A DNA stretch of 64,000 nucleotides, from contig DASYZE010000092.1 in NCBI GenBank assembly GCA_035946625.1, positions 1 through 64,000 on the forward strand, given 5' to 3'. The position numbers and the translations under genes were made by a program. The notes under the pieces are model-generated. The model worked only from the letters and a program-made list of their open reading frames with translations, was not told where the DNA came from and ran no database searches. This stretch comes from DASYXZ01 sp035946625 (GTDB taxonomy: Bacteria; Acidobacteriota; Terriglobia; UBA7540). Positions 9,144 through 18,248 of the stretch are shown one piece after another (within the stretch, counting starts at the first letter, position 1; each line of letters begins with the position of its first letter).

Positions 9144-9938
9144 GTGAGCAAGAAATACTTGACGGGATCTTTGCTTTTGGCCGGTCTGTTTTTCGCGGCA
9201 ACGTCTGCGCACGCCGACGAATGGACAAAGAAATACACGCTGAGCGGGAAGGGCGAGGTTCGCGCGCAAACCTCCGACGGCAACGTGGACGTTCGCACCG
9301 GGTCCGGCAACGCGGTGAACGCTCGCGTGACCACGACCGGCTGGAGAATCGGCCCCGAGCAAGTGCGCGTGACCGAGCGGCAGATAGGGAACCGCGTGGA
9401 AATGGAAGTTCATCTGCCGCACTTCAACTGGAATGTGGGAAACCACAGCGTTCACATTGAACTGAGCGTCCCTCGCGAGTGCGATTTGGACATTCGCACC
9501 AGCGATGGTAACATCACCACCGAAGGCGTGAAGGGAGAATTGCGCCTCTCCTCCGGCGATGGAAACATTCGCGGCGCTTCGCTTGAGGGCGCGCTCGATG
9601 CGGGGACCGGCGACGGCAATTTGACCGTCGATGGCCGCTTTGACCGGTTGAACCTGAAATCGGGTGACGGCCGGATTGAAGTTCATGTAAACTCCGGTTC
9701 GAGGATGACACAGGATTGGTCCCTGCGCAGCGGCGATGGTGACGTGACGCTTCGCCTTCCGGGAAATTTTGCCGCCGATCTCAATCTTCACACCGGCGAC
9801 GGCCACATCCAACTTGGTTTTCCCATCACCACTTCCGGCTCGATCCGCGAGTCGGACATTCACGGCAAGCTGAATGGGGGAGGGCTAACCCTCACCGTTC
9901 ATACCGGTGACGGGTCCATCCATCTTGAGAAATTCTAG
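9144..9938 (+). CDS. DUF4097-type secreted beta-repeat protein
   Basis: GTG at 9144 is preferred because GAGGAGG ends six bases before it; a TTG six bases earlier would be too close. Residues ~1-24 form a signal peptide (KKYLTGSLLLAGLFFAATSAHA). The mature part is a regular series of short beta-strand repeats around the phrase SGDGN / TGDGH / TSDGN, which is how DUF4097 (polymer-forming, adhesin-like beta-helix) proteins look. About 264 residues. Location periplasm or outer surface; function unknown. A second DUF4097-like gene is at 23355-24254. Confidence 0.85.
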   Translation: MSKKYLTGSLLLAGLFFAATSAHADEWTKKYTLSGKGEVRAQTSDGNVDVRTGSGNAVNARVTTTGWRIGPEQVRVTERQIGNRVEMEVHLPHFNWNVGNHSVHIELSVPRECDLDIRTSDGNITTEGVKGELRLSSGDGNIRGASLEGALDAGTGDGNLTVDGRFDRLNLKSGDGRIEVHVNSGSRMTQDWSLRSGDGDVTLRLPGNFAADLNLHTGDGHIQLGFPITTSGSIRESDIHGKLNGGGLTLTVHTGDGSIHLEKF

Positions 9939-10004
9939 CCGGAATGTCCGTGGCTCATGCCTGATTGTTGGCTTTGAAGCAGTGAAAAAATAAACATTCT
10001 CACC

Positions 10005-10080
10005 CAAAGTCGCGGAAGCGCAAAGGCGCGCAAAAAAAGTCCTGTGTTTCCTTGGTGTTCTTGGCGACTCCGCGACTTTG
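10005..10080. repeat. Inverted repeat between DUF4097 and DUF72 genes
   Basis: CAAAGTCGCGGA (10005-10016) and TCCGCGACTTTG (10069-10080) are a perfect 12-base inverted pair, with extra partial pairing outside. It lies downstream of both convergent genes. It could act as a bidirectional terminator but has no clean T-run; a dispersed repeat is as likely. Confidence 0.6.
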
Positions 10081-10152
10081 CGCGAAGGTGTTTTGCGCTT
10101 CGGCCAGTCCTCTCACCGCGCCCATGGGCAAACTCTCAAAATGCTTGAAAGC

Positions 10153-11067
10153 TCAGAATAGCCGCCCGGTTTCGCCCGCGTGCGACAGGGCAGCCTCGGG
10201 CTCGCGGATTTTTTCCAGCTCCGGATAGTGCTCGAGCAAAGTTTCCGGAACCCGCACCGGCGCTTGGGAAACCATGTTCACCAACTGCAATCCGTTGGCT
10301 ACCGCTTTCCCTCGAAAATGATTGTTGGTGATCACGTAGGTGGCGTCGGTCCGCTGGGCCACGGATTCAATCCTCCTGGCCCAGGGCTCGAGTTCGGCTG
10401 GGCTGTAATAATAATTGTAGCGTTCCGCCGGGTTGTCGCGCGAGCTGAACCAGTGCTCGTAATTCCGCCCGTGCAGGCGGACGTAACCCACGGGCGCGGT
10501 GGTGCGCTCCGTGGCGCCGAGCGAGCGGCCGATCACCGGCTGATCGATGTTGCAGAATCCCACTCCCAGGTTTTCCAGCAATTGAAAAATCTCCGGCTGG
10601 TTCCACGAACTGTGCCGAATCTCCACCACCAGCGGGTATTCCATGAATAGGACCACGAGTCCGCCCAGGTATTCGCGGTTCTCCTTCTCATTTTTGAATG
10701 ACCAGGGAAACTGCAGCAGCAGCGCCCCCAGCCGCCCCCCATCCATCAGCGGCGCCAGACTCTCCTTGAAAGTTTTCTCGTCCTGGCGGCTGGAGGAGCG
10801 TTCGTGGGTGAAGCGCTGCCAAAGCTTGGCAGTAAACTTAAAGTTGGGGTTGTGCCCAATCCGGCGCACCCACTCCCGGGTCATCTTGGGGGCGGGGGGA
10901 TGATAAAAGGTGGTGTTGATTTCAATGGTGTCAAAGAACTGCGCCAGGTAGGCGCCGGCATGGAAGTCGCGCGGCTTGTGGGTGGGATACACAATGCCCT
11001 CCCAATCCGGATAAGACCATCCGGCGGGGCCGATGCGGATTTTATTTGCAGGCGCTAATTCGCTCAT
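10153..11067 (-). CDS. DUF72 family protein (YecE-like TIM barrel)
   Basis: 304 residues with the family's opening IRIGPAGWSYPDWEGIVYP, then FDTIEINTTFYHPP, KLWQRFTHE, LLQFPWSF, VEIRHSSW, YVRLHGRN and YVITNNHFRGKAVANG. Length is typical. Start supported by AAGGCGAAG directly before ATG. The family adopts a TIM-barrel fold; its reaction is not established. Convergent with the DUF4097 gene and divergent from the GNAT gene, so it is probably transcribed alone. Confidence 0.9.
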   Translation of the reverse strand: MSELAPANKIRIGPAGWSYPDWEGIVYPTHKPRDFHAGAYLAQFFDTIEINTTFYHPPAPKMTREWVRRIGHNPNFKFTAKLWQRFTHERSSSRQDEKTFKESLAPLMDGGRLGALLLQFPWSFKNEKENREYLGGLVVLFMEYPLVVEIRHSSWNQPEIFQLLENLGVGFCNIDQPVIGRSLGATERTTAPVGYVRLHGRNYEHWFSSRDNPAERYNYYYSPAELEPWARRIESVAQRTDATYVITNNHFRGKAVANGLQLVNMVSQAPVRVPETLLEHYPELEKIREPEAALSHAGETGRLF

Positions 11068-11330
11068 CTTCGCCTTTTATTCGCCATTATTTTATCCCCT
11101 CAAAAACCCCTTGTCAAGCCCCGCGCGGATTTTTCGGACGCGATGCCAGCGGGGCAGGAGCAGGGGGGAAGAGGTAGTAAGAAAAATGCCGGGCTAAAGC
11201 CTGGCGCTACGCCAAGGCGGGGGCGCTTTGCGCCGCGCCAAAAATTCAACGCGTAAGAAGGGTTGCTCTCTGCCGGACCTGCGGATAGAATCATCGCCGC
11301 ACCAAAATTCTGAATCCACGCAGGTGAAGA

Positions 11331-11852
11331 ATGACGGAATGGACTGGACCGCTGCAAATACGTCCCGCGCGGCGTGAGGATGCCAAGGAAATCGCCCGAA
11401 TTTACAACCAGGGCGTGCAGGACCGTGCCGCCACCTTTGAGAATTCCTACGTAACGCCGGAAGAGCGCTACCTGTGGATAGTTTCCCGTCCCGATCAATA
11501 CCCCGTGCTGGTGGCGGAAGTAAAGCACACCATGATGGGCTGGTCTTCGCTCACGCCCTACAGCCCGCGCGCCTGCTACAAAGGCATCGCCGAGCTGAGC
11601 ATCTATGTGGAGCGCACGCTGCGCGGACACGGCGTGGCTCACCCGCTGATGAAGGCCATGCAGGATGCGGCGCGCGAAAAGGGATTTTACAAGTTGGTGG
11701 GGCGCCTGATGGCCGATAACGAACCCGCGCGCATCCTCTGTCAGCAGATGGGCTGGAAAGAAGTAGGGGTGCATGAGAAACACGGGAAACTGGGCGGCGA
11801 GTGGCATGACCTTTTGCTGGTGGAGTTCGTGATCCCCGAGAATATGAAGTAA
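11331..11852 (+). CDS. GNAT N-acetyltransferase, phosphinothricin-acetyltransferase-like
   Basis: 173 residues. Opens with IRPARREDAKEIARIYNQGVQD and contains ATFENSYVTPEERYLWI, GWSSLTPYSPRACYKG, AELSIYVERTLRGHGVAHPLM (acetyl-CoA loop R..G.G) and LMADNEPARILCQQMGWKEVGV. This order matches the PAT/Bar subgroup that acetylates small amines or amino-acid analogues; the true substrate cannot be told. AGGTGAAG precedes the ATG. Single gene ahead of capA-like with ~190 bases between. Confidence 0.85.
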   Translation: MTEWTGPLQIRPARREDAKEIARIYNQGVQDRAATFENSYVTPEERYLWIVSRPDQYPVLVAEVKHTMMGWSSLTPYSPRACYKGIAELSIYVERTLRGHGVAHPLMKAMQDAAREKGFYKLVGRLMADNEPARILCQQMGWKEVGVHEKHGKLGGEWHDLLLVEFVIPENMK

Positions 11853-11900
11853 GCTGCCGTACCGCTCTCCAGTTGCCGAAATACCTGTGCTCAGCGCTTT

Positions 11901-12011
11901 GGAGTGCGGGAGAGTTAGCTCCCGCCTTTCGGTCCCGGCTTGACTTCGGGTTTCACTCCTACACTTTGCTGGGCTTGTGGGAAGAAGGCGGGAACATTGC
12001 TCCCGCACTCC
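11901..12011. repeat. Inverted repeat with GGAGTGCGGGAG ends
   Basis: GGAGTGCGGGAG (11901-11912) and CTCCCGCACTCC (12000-12011) are perfect inverted ends around a core with internal GGGAG/CTCCC symmetry. Located upstream of the CapA-like gene; resembles a small dispersed palindromic element. Confidence 0.6.
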
Positions 12012-12041
12012 CAGGCGCCTTCGACGCAAAAACATTTCCCT

Positions 12042-13046
12042 ATGCAACTGTCGCGCATCGTAAAGTGGATGGCCTTCGCGTTCGGGGGCGCCGTGCTCGC
12101 ATCGGCCGCTTGGGCGCAGGTTTCTGCTGCAACTCCCGATCCCAACCTTCAGCAGACGCTCTTGTTTGTGGGCGATGTAATGCTCTCCCGCAGCGTGGGC
12201 GCCAAGATGAAAGCGGTGAAGGACTGGAACTATCCCTTCGAGAAAATTGCTGACACTTTGCGAGCGGCTGACCTCACCTACGCCAATCTTGAATGTCCCG
12301 TCTCGGATATTGGAGCCAACCAGCATCACCTCTACTCTTTTCGCGCCGACCCGCAGGTGATTAGCGGCTTGAAGTTCGCCGGCTTCAGCGTGCTGGGCGT
12401 GGCCAACAATCATATGTACGATTGGGGCCGCCCGGCGCTGCTCGATACTGTGCAGCGGCTGCGCCAGGCGGGCTTGCATCCCGTGGGCGCAGGCGCGAAC
12501 GAACTCGAAGCGCACTACCCGGAGATCGTGAACATGAAGGGCGTGCGCGTTGCCTTTCTGGCCTACGTTGGCATCCCGCCCCAAGAGGCCAGCGCTGACG
12601 CCGACCAGCCCGGCGTGGCGTGGCTGGAAGGCGACCGGGTGATGAGCGACATTCGTTTTGCCCGCCCGCTCGCCGACGTGCTGATCGTCTGCCTGCACTG
12701 GGGCACGGAGTACGCGCCTAGACCCGACCGCAAACAGGTGGATCTCGCTCACCAGATGATTGACGCGGGCGCCGACCTGGTGGTGGGCGGCCACCCGCAC
12801 GTAGTCCAACCCTGCGAGTTCTACCACGGTCATTGGATCGCCTACAGCCTGGGCAATTTCATTTTTGATCAGCACTGGCCCAGCACCCATCACGGCCTCA
12901 TGCTGCGCGTCACGCTGACCGGCAGGCAGTTGACCGACGCCACGCCCATTCCCATTACCATCGATAACGGGTTCCAGGCGTTTCTCACTCCACCCGCGCC
13001 ACCTAAACCTGAAAAGGGGAAAGCACCAGTTCTTCGAGCGCAGTGA
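12042..13046 (+). CDS. CapA family metallophosphatase-like protein
   Basis: ATG 12042 is chosen because it opens a clear signal peptide (MQLSRIVKWMAFAFGGAVLA...AQ); the upstream extension is repeat DNA. 334 residues. Motifs of the CapA/calcineurin-like family: LLFVGDVMLSRSVG, YANLECPVSD, GVANNHMYDWG, VGAGANELEA, HWGTEYAPRP, GADLVVGGHPHVVQ. CapA proteins take part in poly-gamma-glutamate or capsule metabolism in some bacteria. No pgsB/pgsC partner is nearby, so the role here is open. Probably exported. Confidence 0.9.
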   Translation: MQLSRIVKWMAFAFGGAVLASAAWAQVSAATPDPNLQQTLLFVGDVMLSRSVGAKMKAVKDWNYPFEKIADTLRAADLTYANLECPVSDIGANQHHLYSFRADPQVISGLKFAGFSVLGVANNHMYDWGRPALLDTVQRLRQAGLHPVGAGANELEAHYPEIVNMKGVRVAFLAYVGIPPQEASADADQPGVAWLEGDRVMSDIRFARPLADVLIVCLHWGTEYAPRPDRKQVDLAHQMIDAGADLVVGGHPHVVQPCEFYHGHWIAYSLGNFIFDQHWPSTHHGLMLRVTLTGRQLTDATPIPITIDNGFQAFLTPPAPPKPEKGKAPVLRAQ

Positions 13047-13050
13047 AAAA

Positions 13051-13122
13051 TTGAGTGATTGGAAGATCGGATGATTGAGTGATTGAGCGACCGGGTGATT
13101 GAGTGATTGGAAGATCCGGTCA
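13051..13122. repeat. Nine degenerate octanucleotide repeats
   Basis: Nine adjacent 8-base units from 13051 with consensus TTGAGTGA (three exact copies; variants TTGGAAGA, CCGGGTGA). Begins five bases after the stop codon of the CapA-like gene. Confidence 0.85.
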
Positions 13123-13355
13123 TTTTTCCATTTCCCGTTTCCCGGTTTCAGTGCTGCCGATTCGCGACGCTCCATGCCAGACTTCCGGCTCTCCAATCCT
13201 CAATCCCATCCCACTCCCTTCCCTCAAAACGGGAATAGCGCAGGGCATACAACCTTTTTGTTGATTCTAAAAGACATTCCGGCTTCGTTCGTCATTTCCG
13301 TCCTCCAATCCTTGTCCCAAGCACCCAGCCCCCAGCACTTTGCTCCATACCCGAA

Positions 13356-13548
13356 TTCCTGCTCCCTGCTCCCACTTTTCTTTTCCTGTCTGCCGTCTAC
13401 AATCCACTGTCTACCGCCTGTAGTCAATCGGGTGAAACCCTGATACCGCCTTAGGGGTGGGTATACCTGTCGTCCCCTCTTACTTACGGTCCTTCCGTCT
13501 TCAGGCCTCTGGCTCTCGACTCCTGACTTCTGACTCCAGGCTGAGCGT
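13356..13548. repeat. Two heptad-repeat patches
   Basis: 13356-13430 has 7-base units such as TCCTGCT and CCTGTCT. 13504-13548 has units such as GACTCCT and GACTTCT. Together with the octads at 13051 and a palindrome at 13647 they fill most of the 700-base gap 13047-13746, in which I see no gene. Confidence 0.75.
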
Positions 13549-13646
13549 TGATCTTGACTCTCCTGCCGGGATGGCTCAGAATCTTGGAATCTGGCCAAGC
13601 GTCAAAGGCACAGTTTGGTTGAACTGTGGGAAGTGGTCCAGTTTGC

Positions 13647-13725
13647 TTTAGCGGCGGTCCAGCATTCGCGGGACGGTCGTCAATGATATCAGTCAGTGAA
13701 ATCGGCGGTCAGAGACCGCCGCTAC
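13647..13725. repeat. Palindromic element, GCGGCGGTC / GACCGCCGC type
   Basis: TTTAGCGGCGGTCC (13647-13660) and GGTCAGAGACCGCCGCTAC (13707-13725) have inverted ends; the right half is itself a palindrome (GGTC-AGA-GACC). A second copy with the same halves lies at 55424-55490. Confidence 0.7.
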
Positions 13726-13746
13726 AAAGGGCGAAACGGGGCTGCC

Positions 13747-14061
13747 ATGAACAAAATGTTATCTTCTGTCACCAAAGTGTTCCTTCTGGCGTGGGTGGTG
13801 CTCGTTTTTGCGGGAGCCGCCACGGCCCAGGACGATTTCACTTACCACGTGAATCCTCCGCGCATACCCCTGACCCGAAGCGAGGTGATTCCGACTTCGA
13901 TTCCGTTTTGTAGCAATGGCCTGGTGATTTGCTACTCGCCTCAATTCGTTCGCGCGGCTTACAATTTTCCCGCCAACCTCGATGGGCGCGGCCAGACGAT
14001 TCTGATTGTGGATGCCTATGGCAGCCCGACCATCCGGCACGATTTGGCGGTGTTTGGTTAA
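13747..14061 (+). pseudogene. Truncated S53 (sedolisin/kumamolisin) peptidase N-terminus
   Basis: 104 residues: a signal peptide (VTKVFLLAWVVLVFAGAATA), a short pro-region, then YNFPANLDGRGQTILIVDAYGSPTIRHDLAVF, the start of the S53 catalytic domain as found in secreted acid peptidases. The frame stops right there, and none of the catalytic Glu/Asp/Ser motifs follow in any frame downstream. Full members exceed 350 residues of catalytic domain. The remnant is followed after ~170 bases by an unrelated secreted protein, suggesting a deletion. Confidence 0.75.
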
Positions 14062-14233
14062 CTTTACGCCGTTCCCGAGCCGCGTTTGGAAAATGGGACG
14101 GAAATGCCCTTGTGTTCCTCCCTGCCCGGCGTTAAGGTGCCAATGCGTTTCAATCGTGTAGCTCTGAATCGTCCATCGAACTGGAAACTACTCCCGGAAG
14201 TCCTTCTTGGAGTAGATTCGGGGGTGAGAATCC

Positions 14234-16111
14234 ATGGTCAAGAAACCGTCATTCGAAGCTGCCCTTAGCCTTGCAATCTTCCTTTTGGGAAATATTTCAA
14301 TCTTAGGCCAGAATGTCCAAGTTTACCCGGACGTTTTTCGGGAGGTAAATCACACGGTTTCGCTTCCTCTGAGGGATTTGAGACCTGACCTTTCCCTGGG
14401 TACTGTTGGCCATAACGTGGTTCTGCCACGCCTCACCTCCCACCATGAAATTCACCAAGCTAAGCCTGATCCAGTTCGGCAGATGACGCCGGGGCCACCT
14501 GTCCGAACAAAAGGCGGGCTGAATTTTGACGGTTTGACTGTAGAGGGCTGGTGGCCACCTGACGCCAATGGGGCTGTCGGCTCCAGCCAGTACGTCCAGT
14601 GGGTGAACTTTAAATTCGCCGTTTATGACAAGTCAACCGGGGCGCTACTGGCAGGACCCCTCGCGGGGAATGCGCTTTGGGCCAACCTCGGCGGTGCATG
14701 CGCGTACTTCAATAGCGGCGACCCGATCGTTCAGTACGATAAGCTGGCTGGCCGCTGGGTGCTAGCTCAGCCGGTTTTCACACCACCCTCTTATGCGTAT
14801 TGTATCGCCGTCTCACAAACTTCAGACGCCACTGGCGCATATAATTTATACGAATTTCCCATATTGCCCTTCCCCGATTACCCCAAACTGGGCATTTGGT
14901 CCGATGGTTACTACGCCACCTTCAATATGTTCCGAGGGTTTACATTCCTTGGAAGTTTTGCCTGCGCGTTTGACCGGGCGAAGATGCTAGCTGGCAGATC
15001 GGCTACAATGCTGTGCTTTAATTCAAGATATGACAGTCTGCTGCCTTCCGACATCGATGGCACCATTCCCCCACCAGCCGGCGAGCCGGCTTTCTTCGTC
15101 AATTTCGGTTCAAACTCGCTTAACTTTTGGAAATTTCACGTGGATTTTGCGAACAGTAAGAACTCCACTTTTATTGGCCCCACAAACGTGGCAGTGGCCC
15201 CTTTTACCGAAGTGTGTGGTGGCGGATTTTGTATTCCGCAAGGTGGGACCTCCCAGAAGCTCGAATCCCTTGCCGACCGTCTAATGTACCGATTCACTTA
15301 CCGAAATTTCGGCGATCACGAATCTTTGCTGGTTAATCATTCGGTCACCGCGGACTCGGCGGCGGGCGTGCGCTGGTACGAGATTCGCAACCCGAATATC
15401 AAACCCACTATCTTTCAGCAGGGTACCTTTGCGCCGGCGGATGGGCATTACCGTTGGATGGGCTCGATCGCAATGGACCGGTCGGGTGACATTGCAATTG
15501 GCTACAGCAAGTCGAGCAGCACCATGAGCCCGGCCATTTTTTACACGGGACGAGTGCCCACCGACGCGCTGGGGATGATGGAGTCCGAAACTCAGATCAT
15601 CGCGGGTGGAAGTTCACAACCAGACGTGAGCCGCTGGGGCGACTATAGCTCGATGAGCCTAGATCCCATCGATGACTGCACCTTTTGGTACACCACCGAG
15701 TACGTGCAGAGCGTGAGTTCTCCAGGCCCAAGCACGCGTATCGCATCATTCAAGTTCAAGGCCTGCGGGAAGGCTTCCGGGCCTGATTTTTCTGTTGGGG
15801 TATCGCCCAGCTCCCAATCTGTTGCTCAGGGAGAAAGCGCCAGCTACAATGTCACAGTGGATGGGATCAAGGGCTACAAACGTCTCGTGAATCTTAGTGC
15901 GAGTGGTCTGCCGGCCGGAGCCTCGGCGGAATTTGATCCCTCTTCGGTAACCGGATCCGGTTTATCCACAATGTCCATCAACGTTGAATCTGGAACATCC
16001 ACGGGGACCTTCTTGGTGACGATGACAGGAACTGAAGTCGCGAACGGCCTGGAGCACTCGGCCCAGGTAATTCTAGTGGTCACCGCCCCCCGACCCCCAC
16101 AAGTTCCATGA
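14234..16111 (+). CDS. Large secreted protein with C-terminal Ig-like domain
   Basis: 625 residues, signal peptide at ~8-26 (EAALSLAIFLLGNISILGQ). The central ~400 residues (e.g. GWWPPDANGAVGSSQYVQW, GDPIVQYDKLAGRWVL, YRWMGSIAMDRSGDIAIGYS, SRWGDYSSMSLDP) match a family of secreted acidobacterial proteins that I recognise only by pattern and that may be propeller-like. The last ~100 residues (VSPSSQSVAQGESASYNVTV...) form an Ig-like/COG1470-type module. No catalytic motif seen. May have been co-transcribed with the S53 gene before truncation of that gene. Confidence 0.8.
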   Translation: MVKKPSFEAALSLAIFLLGNISILGQNVQVYPDVFREVNHTVSLPLRDLRPDLSLGTVGHNVVLPRLTSHHEIHQAKPDPVRQMTPGPPVRTKGGLNFDGLTVEGWWPPDANGAVGSSQYVQWVNFKFAVYDKSTGALLAGPLAGNALWANLGGACAYFNSGDPIVQYDKLAGRWVLAQPVFTPPSYAYCIAVSQTSDATGAYNLYEFPILPFPDYPKLGIWSDGYYATFNMFRGFTFLGSFACAFDRAKMLAGRSATMLCFNSRYDSLLPSDIDGTIPPPAGEPAFFVNFGSNSLNFWKFHVDFANSKNSTFIGPTNVAVAPFTEVCGGGFCIPQGGTSQKLESLADRLMYRFTYRNFGDHESLLVNHSVTADSAAGVRWYEIRNPNIKPTIFQQGTFAPADGHYRWMGSIAMDRSGDIAIGYSKSSSTMSPAIFYTGRVPTDALGMMESETQIIAGGSSQPDVSRWGDYSSMSLDPIDDCTFWYTTEYVQSVSSPGPSTRIASFKFKACGKASGPDFSVGVSPSSQSVAQGESASYNVTVDGIKGYKRLVNLSASGLPAGASAEFDPSSVTGSGLSTMSINVESGTSTGTFLVTMTGTEVANGLEHSAQVILVVTAPRPPQVP

Positions 16112-16659
16112 CGGCGGGTTTCGATTTCGCCACGGGGTGGGGAACGCCCAACGTTGCCAATTTGATCCCTGACTTGGTTGCCGCCGCGTCCCAATGATCG
16201 GGCGCAAGACTCATCAGTAATACCTTCCCCAGCCCGGAACCAAGCGGCCAAAGCTTGCTGCGATTCAGAGTGCCTGGTTCCGCCTTTACGCTTTTGCCGC
16301 CCTGTGCCTTATCTGCGCGCGCGGTGGCCGAGTTTGGCGTTAATTAAGCGGGGTAGAATCTGTGCATTAACGGCTGAAGGCGTGGCTTGCCGGGACAGGC
16401 GCAGAGCTTGACTCCGGCGATAAGCGGGGAGATACTATGCCCGCCCAAGACATGGCGAAGCGAAGTGTCAAATTCAAAATTCAAAATACTGGAGGGCTTT
16501 GAGGTAAAAGGCCCCGAAAGAGTTCCGAGCTGGATTTGAGGAGAGCCCAACCAGGGGTGGGATTTTGTCTATGGGGCCAGGTTGCCCTGAGGTGTTGGTC
16601 GCCGCAGTCAAAAACCTTAAGGGTTGAAACTAATCATAGCGATAATGGAGAGAGTAAAT
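16112..16659. other. Gap with one short heptad patch, no gene supported
   Basis: Frames here lack starts and domains. A short heptad run (units TCAAAATT-like, period 7) is at 16468-16490. Nothing else recognised. Confidence 0.5.
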
Positions 16660-17445
16660 ATGCGCCGATTCACATGGGGAATTCTCAGCACCTTGTTGGT
16701 TGTGGTTGTGTTTGCGGCCGGCTGCGCAAAGCAAGAGACAGGCCCGCCGCCTCCGGAGATTCCGCCCGATGGCATCACGGGCATACCGGCGCCAGTAGAC
16801 CGTGACACCACTGTATCTGCGGTGGACAATCCGATTGCCGGTGCGGTCAAAGAAGTAAAAGCCAAGGTCCTGGACAAGGATGCCGACGACAAGACCAAAG
16901 GCTTGGTGCGAGTCAAGGTGCTTGACCTTGATGGGCCGGTTGATGTCAGTGATAGCACTCACCTGGAAGTCTGGAAGCCGGGCTCTGATCCGGAAGAACA
17001 AAAGCCGGAGCTGGCCGATTGGGCTTCCCATGAGCCCGCCGTAACGCCGGGAACATGGGACATTCGCCTGATTTACCAGGAGAGTGATGTCTGCAAGGCT
17101 GAAGGATGGATCAGGAATGTGCCGGTGGTAGCCGGCAAACTCTGGAAAGCCGAAGTGATATTTGCGGCGCCGATGCAGTGGGTGCGTGTCTACGGCACGC
17201 TGGGTGGAAAAGACGTGGCTGACAATATGCACATCGAAGTTTTTAAGGCGGGCACGGATCAGCAAGAGTTCCAGCCCATTACCAACTTCTGGAGCACCAA
17301 CAAGGTGCCCTTGCTGGCCGGAAACTACGATCTGCGCGTCACCTACGACAAGGATAATGTAAAGGCCAAAGGGGCGCTCGCCACCTTTGCCGTGGGCGGC
17401 AATCATGGTGTCCAAAAGAAGACCATAGCGCTTACCAAACAATAG
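16660..17445 (+). CDS. Lipoprotein with two tandem homologous domains
   Basis: ATG 16660 follows GGAGAGAG at ideal spacing. Residues 1-22 are a lipoprotein signal with lipobox VFAAGC. A Pro-rich linker follows. Two copies of a ~80-residue module are visible: one with LEVWKPGSDPEEQKPELADW...PGTWDIRLIY, the other with IEVFKAGTDQQEFQPITNFW...AGNYDLRVTYD. Such modules occur in von Willebrand-type-associated or carboxypeptidase-regulatory-like proteins, but I cannot name the family. 261 residues. Probably anchored in the outer or inner membrane. Confidence 0.8.
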   Translation: MRRFTWGILSTLLVVVVFAAGCAKQETGPPPPEIPPDGITGIPAPVDRDTTVSAVDNPIAGAVKEVKAKVLDKDADDKTKGLVRVKVLDLDGPVDVSDSTHLEVWKPGSDPEEQKPELADWASHEPAVTPGTWDIRLIYQESDVCKAEGWIRNVPVVAGKLWKAEVIFAAPMQWVRVYGTLGGKDVADNMHIEVFKAGTDQQEFQPITNFWSTNKVPLLAGNYDLRVTYDKDNVKAKGALATFAVGGNHGVQKKTIALTKQ

Positions 17446-17562
17446 CGGCGCAAAATATGACCTGCGACCGGCCAGAATTCGCACACTCTCCAGGGTCCGG
17501 CTTGCTCCGTGATCCTGGAGATCTCCGGGGTGTGGGCCTTTGCCTGTCGCCTTTCCCCGAAT

Positions 17563-17853
17563 TCACATATTAATTTGTGGCTTGCTGTGGCGGCGCAGGT
17601 ACCAGCAGGGCGGATAGCCCAGGTGGGGGAAAATTGAATTCACGCACACCTGGTCCTGGGGCGGATTGAAATAAAATTCCGTCTTGCCGTCTTTCTGTTT
17701 TACCGCGTAGGTGGTTTGGACTTTCACCGTTCCCAAAGGCTTGCGGTTTGCGAAAATCCTGAAGCGAACCAAAAGATAATCGCCCGCATACAAAACGCAA
17801 AGCGCGAAAAATGCGAGGGCGAAAGTGCGCTTTATGATTTTGCGTAGCGGCAA
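17563..17853 (-). CDS. Small single-pass membrane protein, conserved hypothetical
   Basis: 96 residues with a membrane helix at ~9-27 (RTFALAFFALCVLYAGDYLLV) and a regular outer part (LGTVKVQTTYAVKQKDGKTE, CVNSIFPHLGYPPCWYL). Two conserved-looking Cys residues. The pattern resembles a small family common in Acidobacteria, from memory. Convergent with the lipoprotein gene. No function can be given. Confidence 0.65.
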   Translation of the reverse strand: MPLRKIIKRTFALAFFALCVLYAGDYLLVRFRIFANRKPLGTVKVQTTYAVKQKDGKTEFYFNPPQDQVCVNSIFPHLGYPPCWYLRRHSKPQINM

Positions 17854-18248
17854 TGGATTTATTCAAATGGTCGAATTTTTTCGACGCCCTTTTACCGTAG
17901 CGGTCAAATTATGAGCGGCGAAAAAGACGGCGCTTCGCCGATCCGCCGGGATGAAGTCCGACCGCCCTTACCACCCCGAACTTCCACTATATTCCATCAG
18001 TCTTGCCAGCTCAAGCGGTGCGGCACAGCTAAGCGAGCGCGGCCTTTGACGGATGTGAGCTTTCCAATGAAGGCGAAGGAATATCTCAAGCAGATTGGGT
18101 CGAAGCCGTGCGGAGCGGGGCGCGCAGATCGCGGATAACAACATCGTTGCCGGAAACAACATGACCCGGCTCCGCGGCATCTAAGTATTCAGATTCGGAG
18201 GGAGTGAAGCATTGGCTCGATCCGGATCGTGAAAGGAGGGCAGAAGCT
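17854..18248. other. Gap without recognisable gene
   Basis: No supported frame. It must contain the upstream regions of the divergent genes at 17853 and 18249. An AAAGGAGG ribosome site for the latter is at about 18230-18237. Confidence 0.45.

Noticed and set aside
10005..10080. Inverted repeat as a rho-independent terminator
   Set aside because: Arms are separated by 52 bases and there is no T-run directly after either arm.
11100..13196. 698-residue open frame on the minus strand
   Set aside because: It lies antisense to the GNAT and CapA-like genes, both of which have clear motifs and ribosome sites. Its translation has no recognisable domain.
13051..13548. Tandem repeats considered as a CRISPR array or attachment site
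   Set aside because: Period 7-8 with degenerate units; no spacers and no cas genes nearby.
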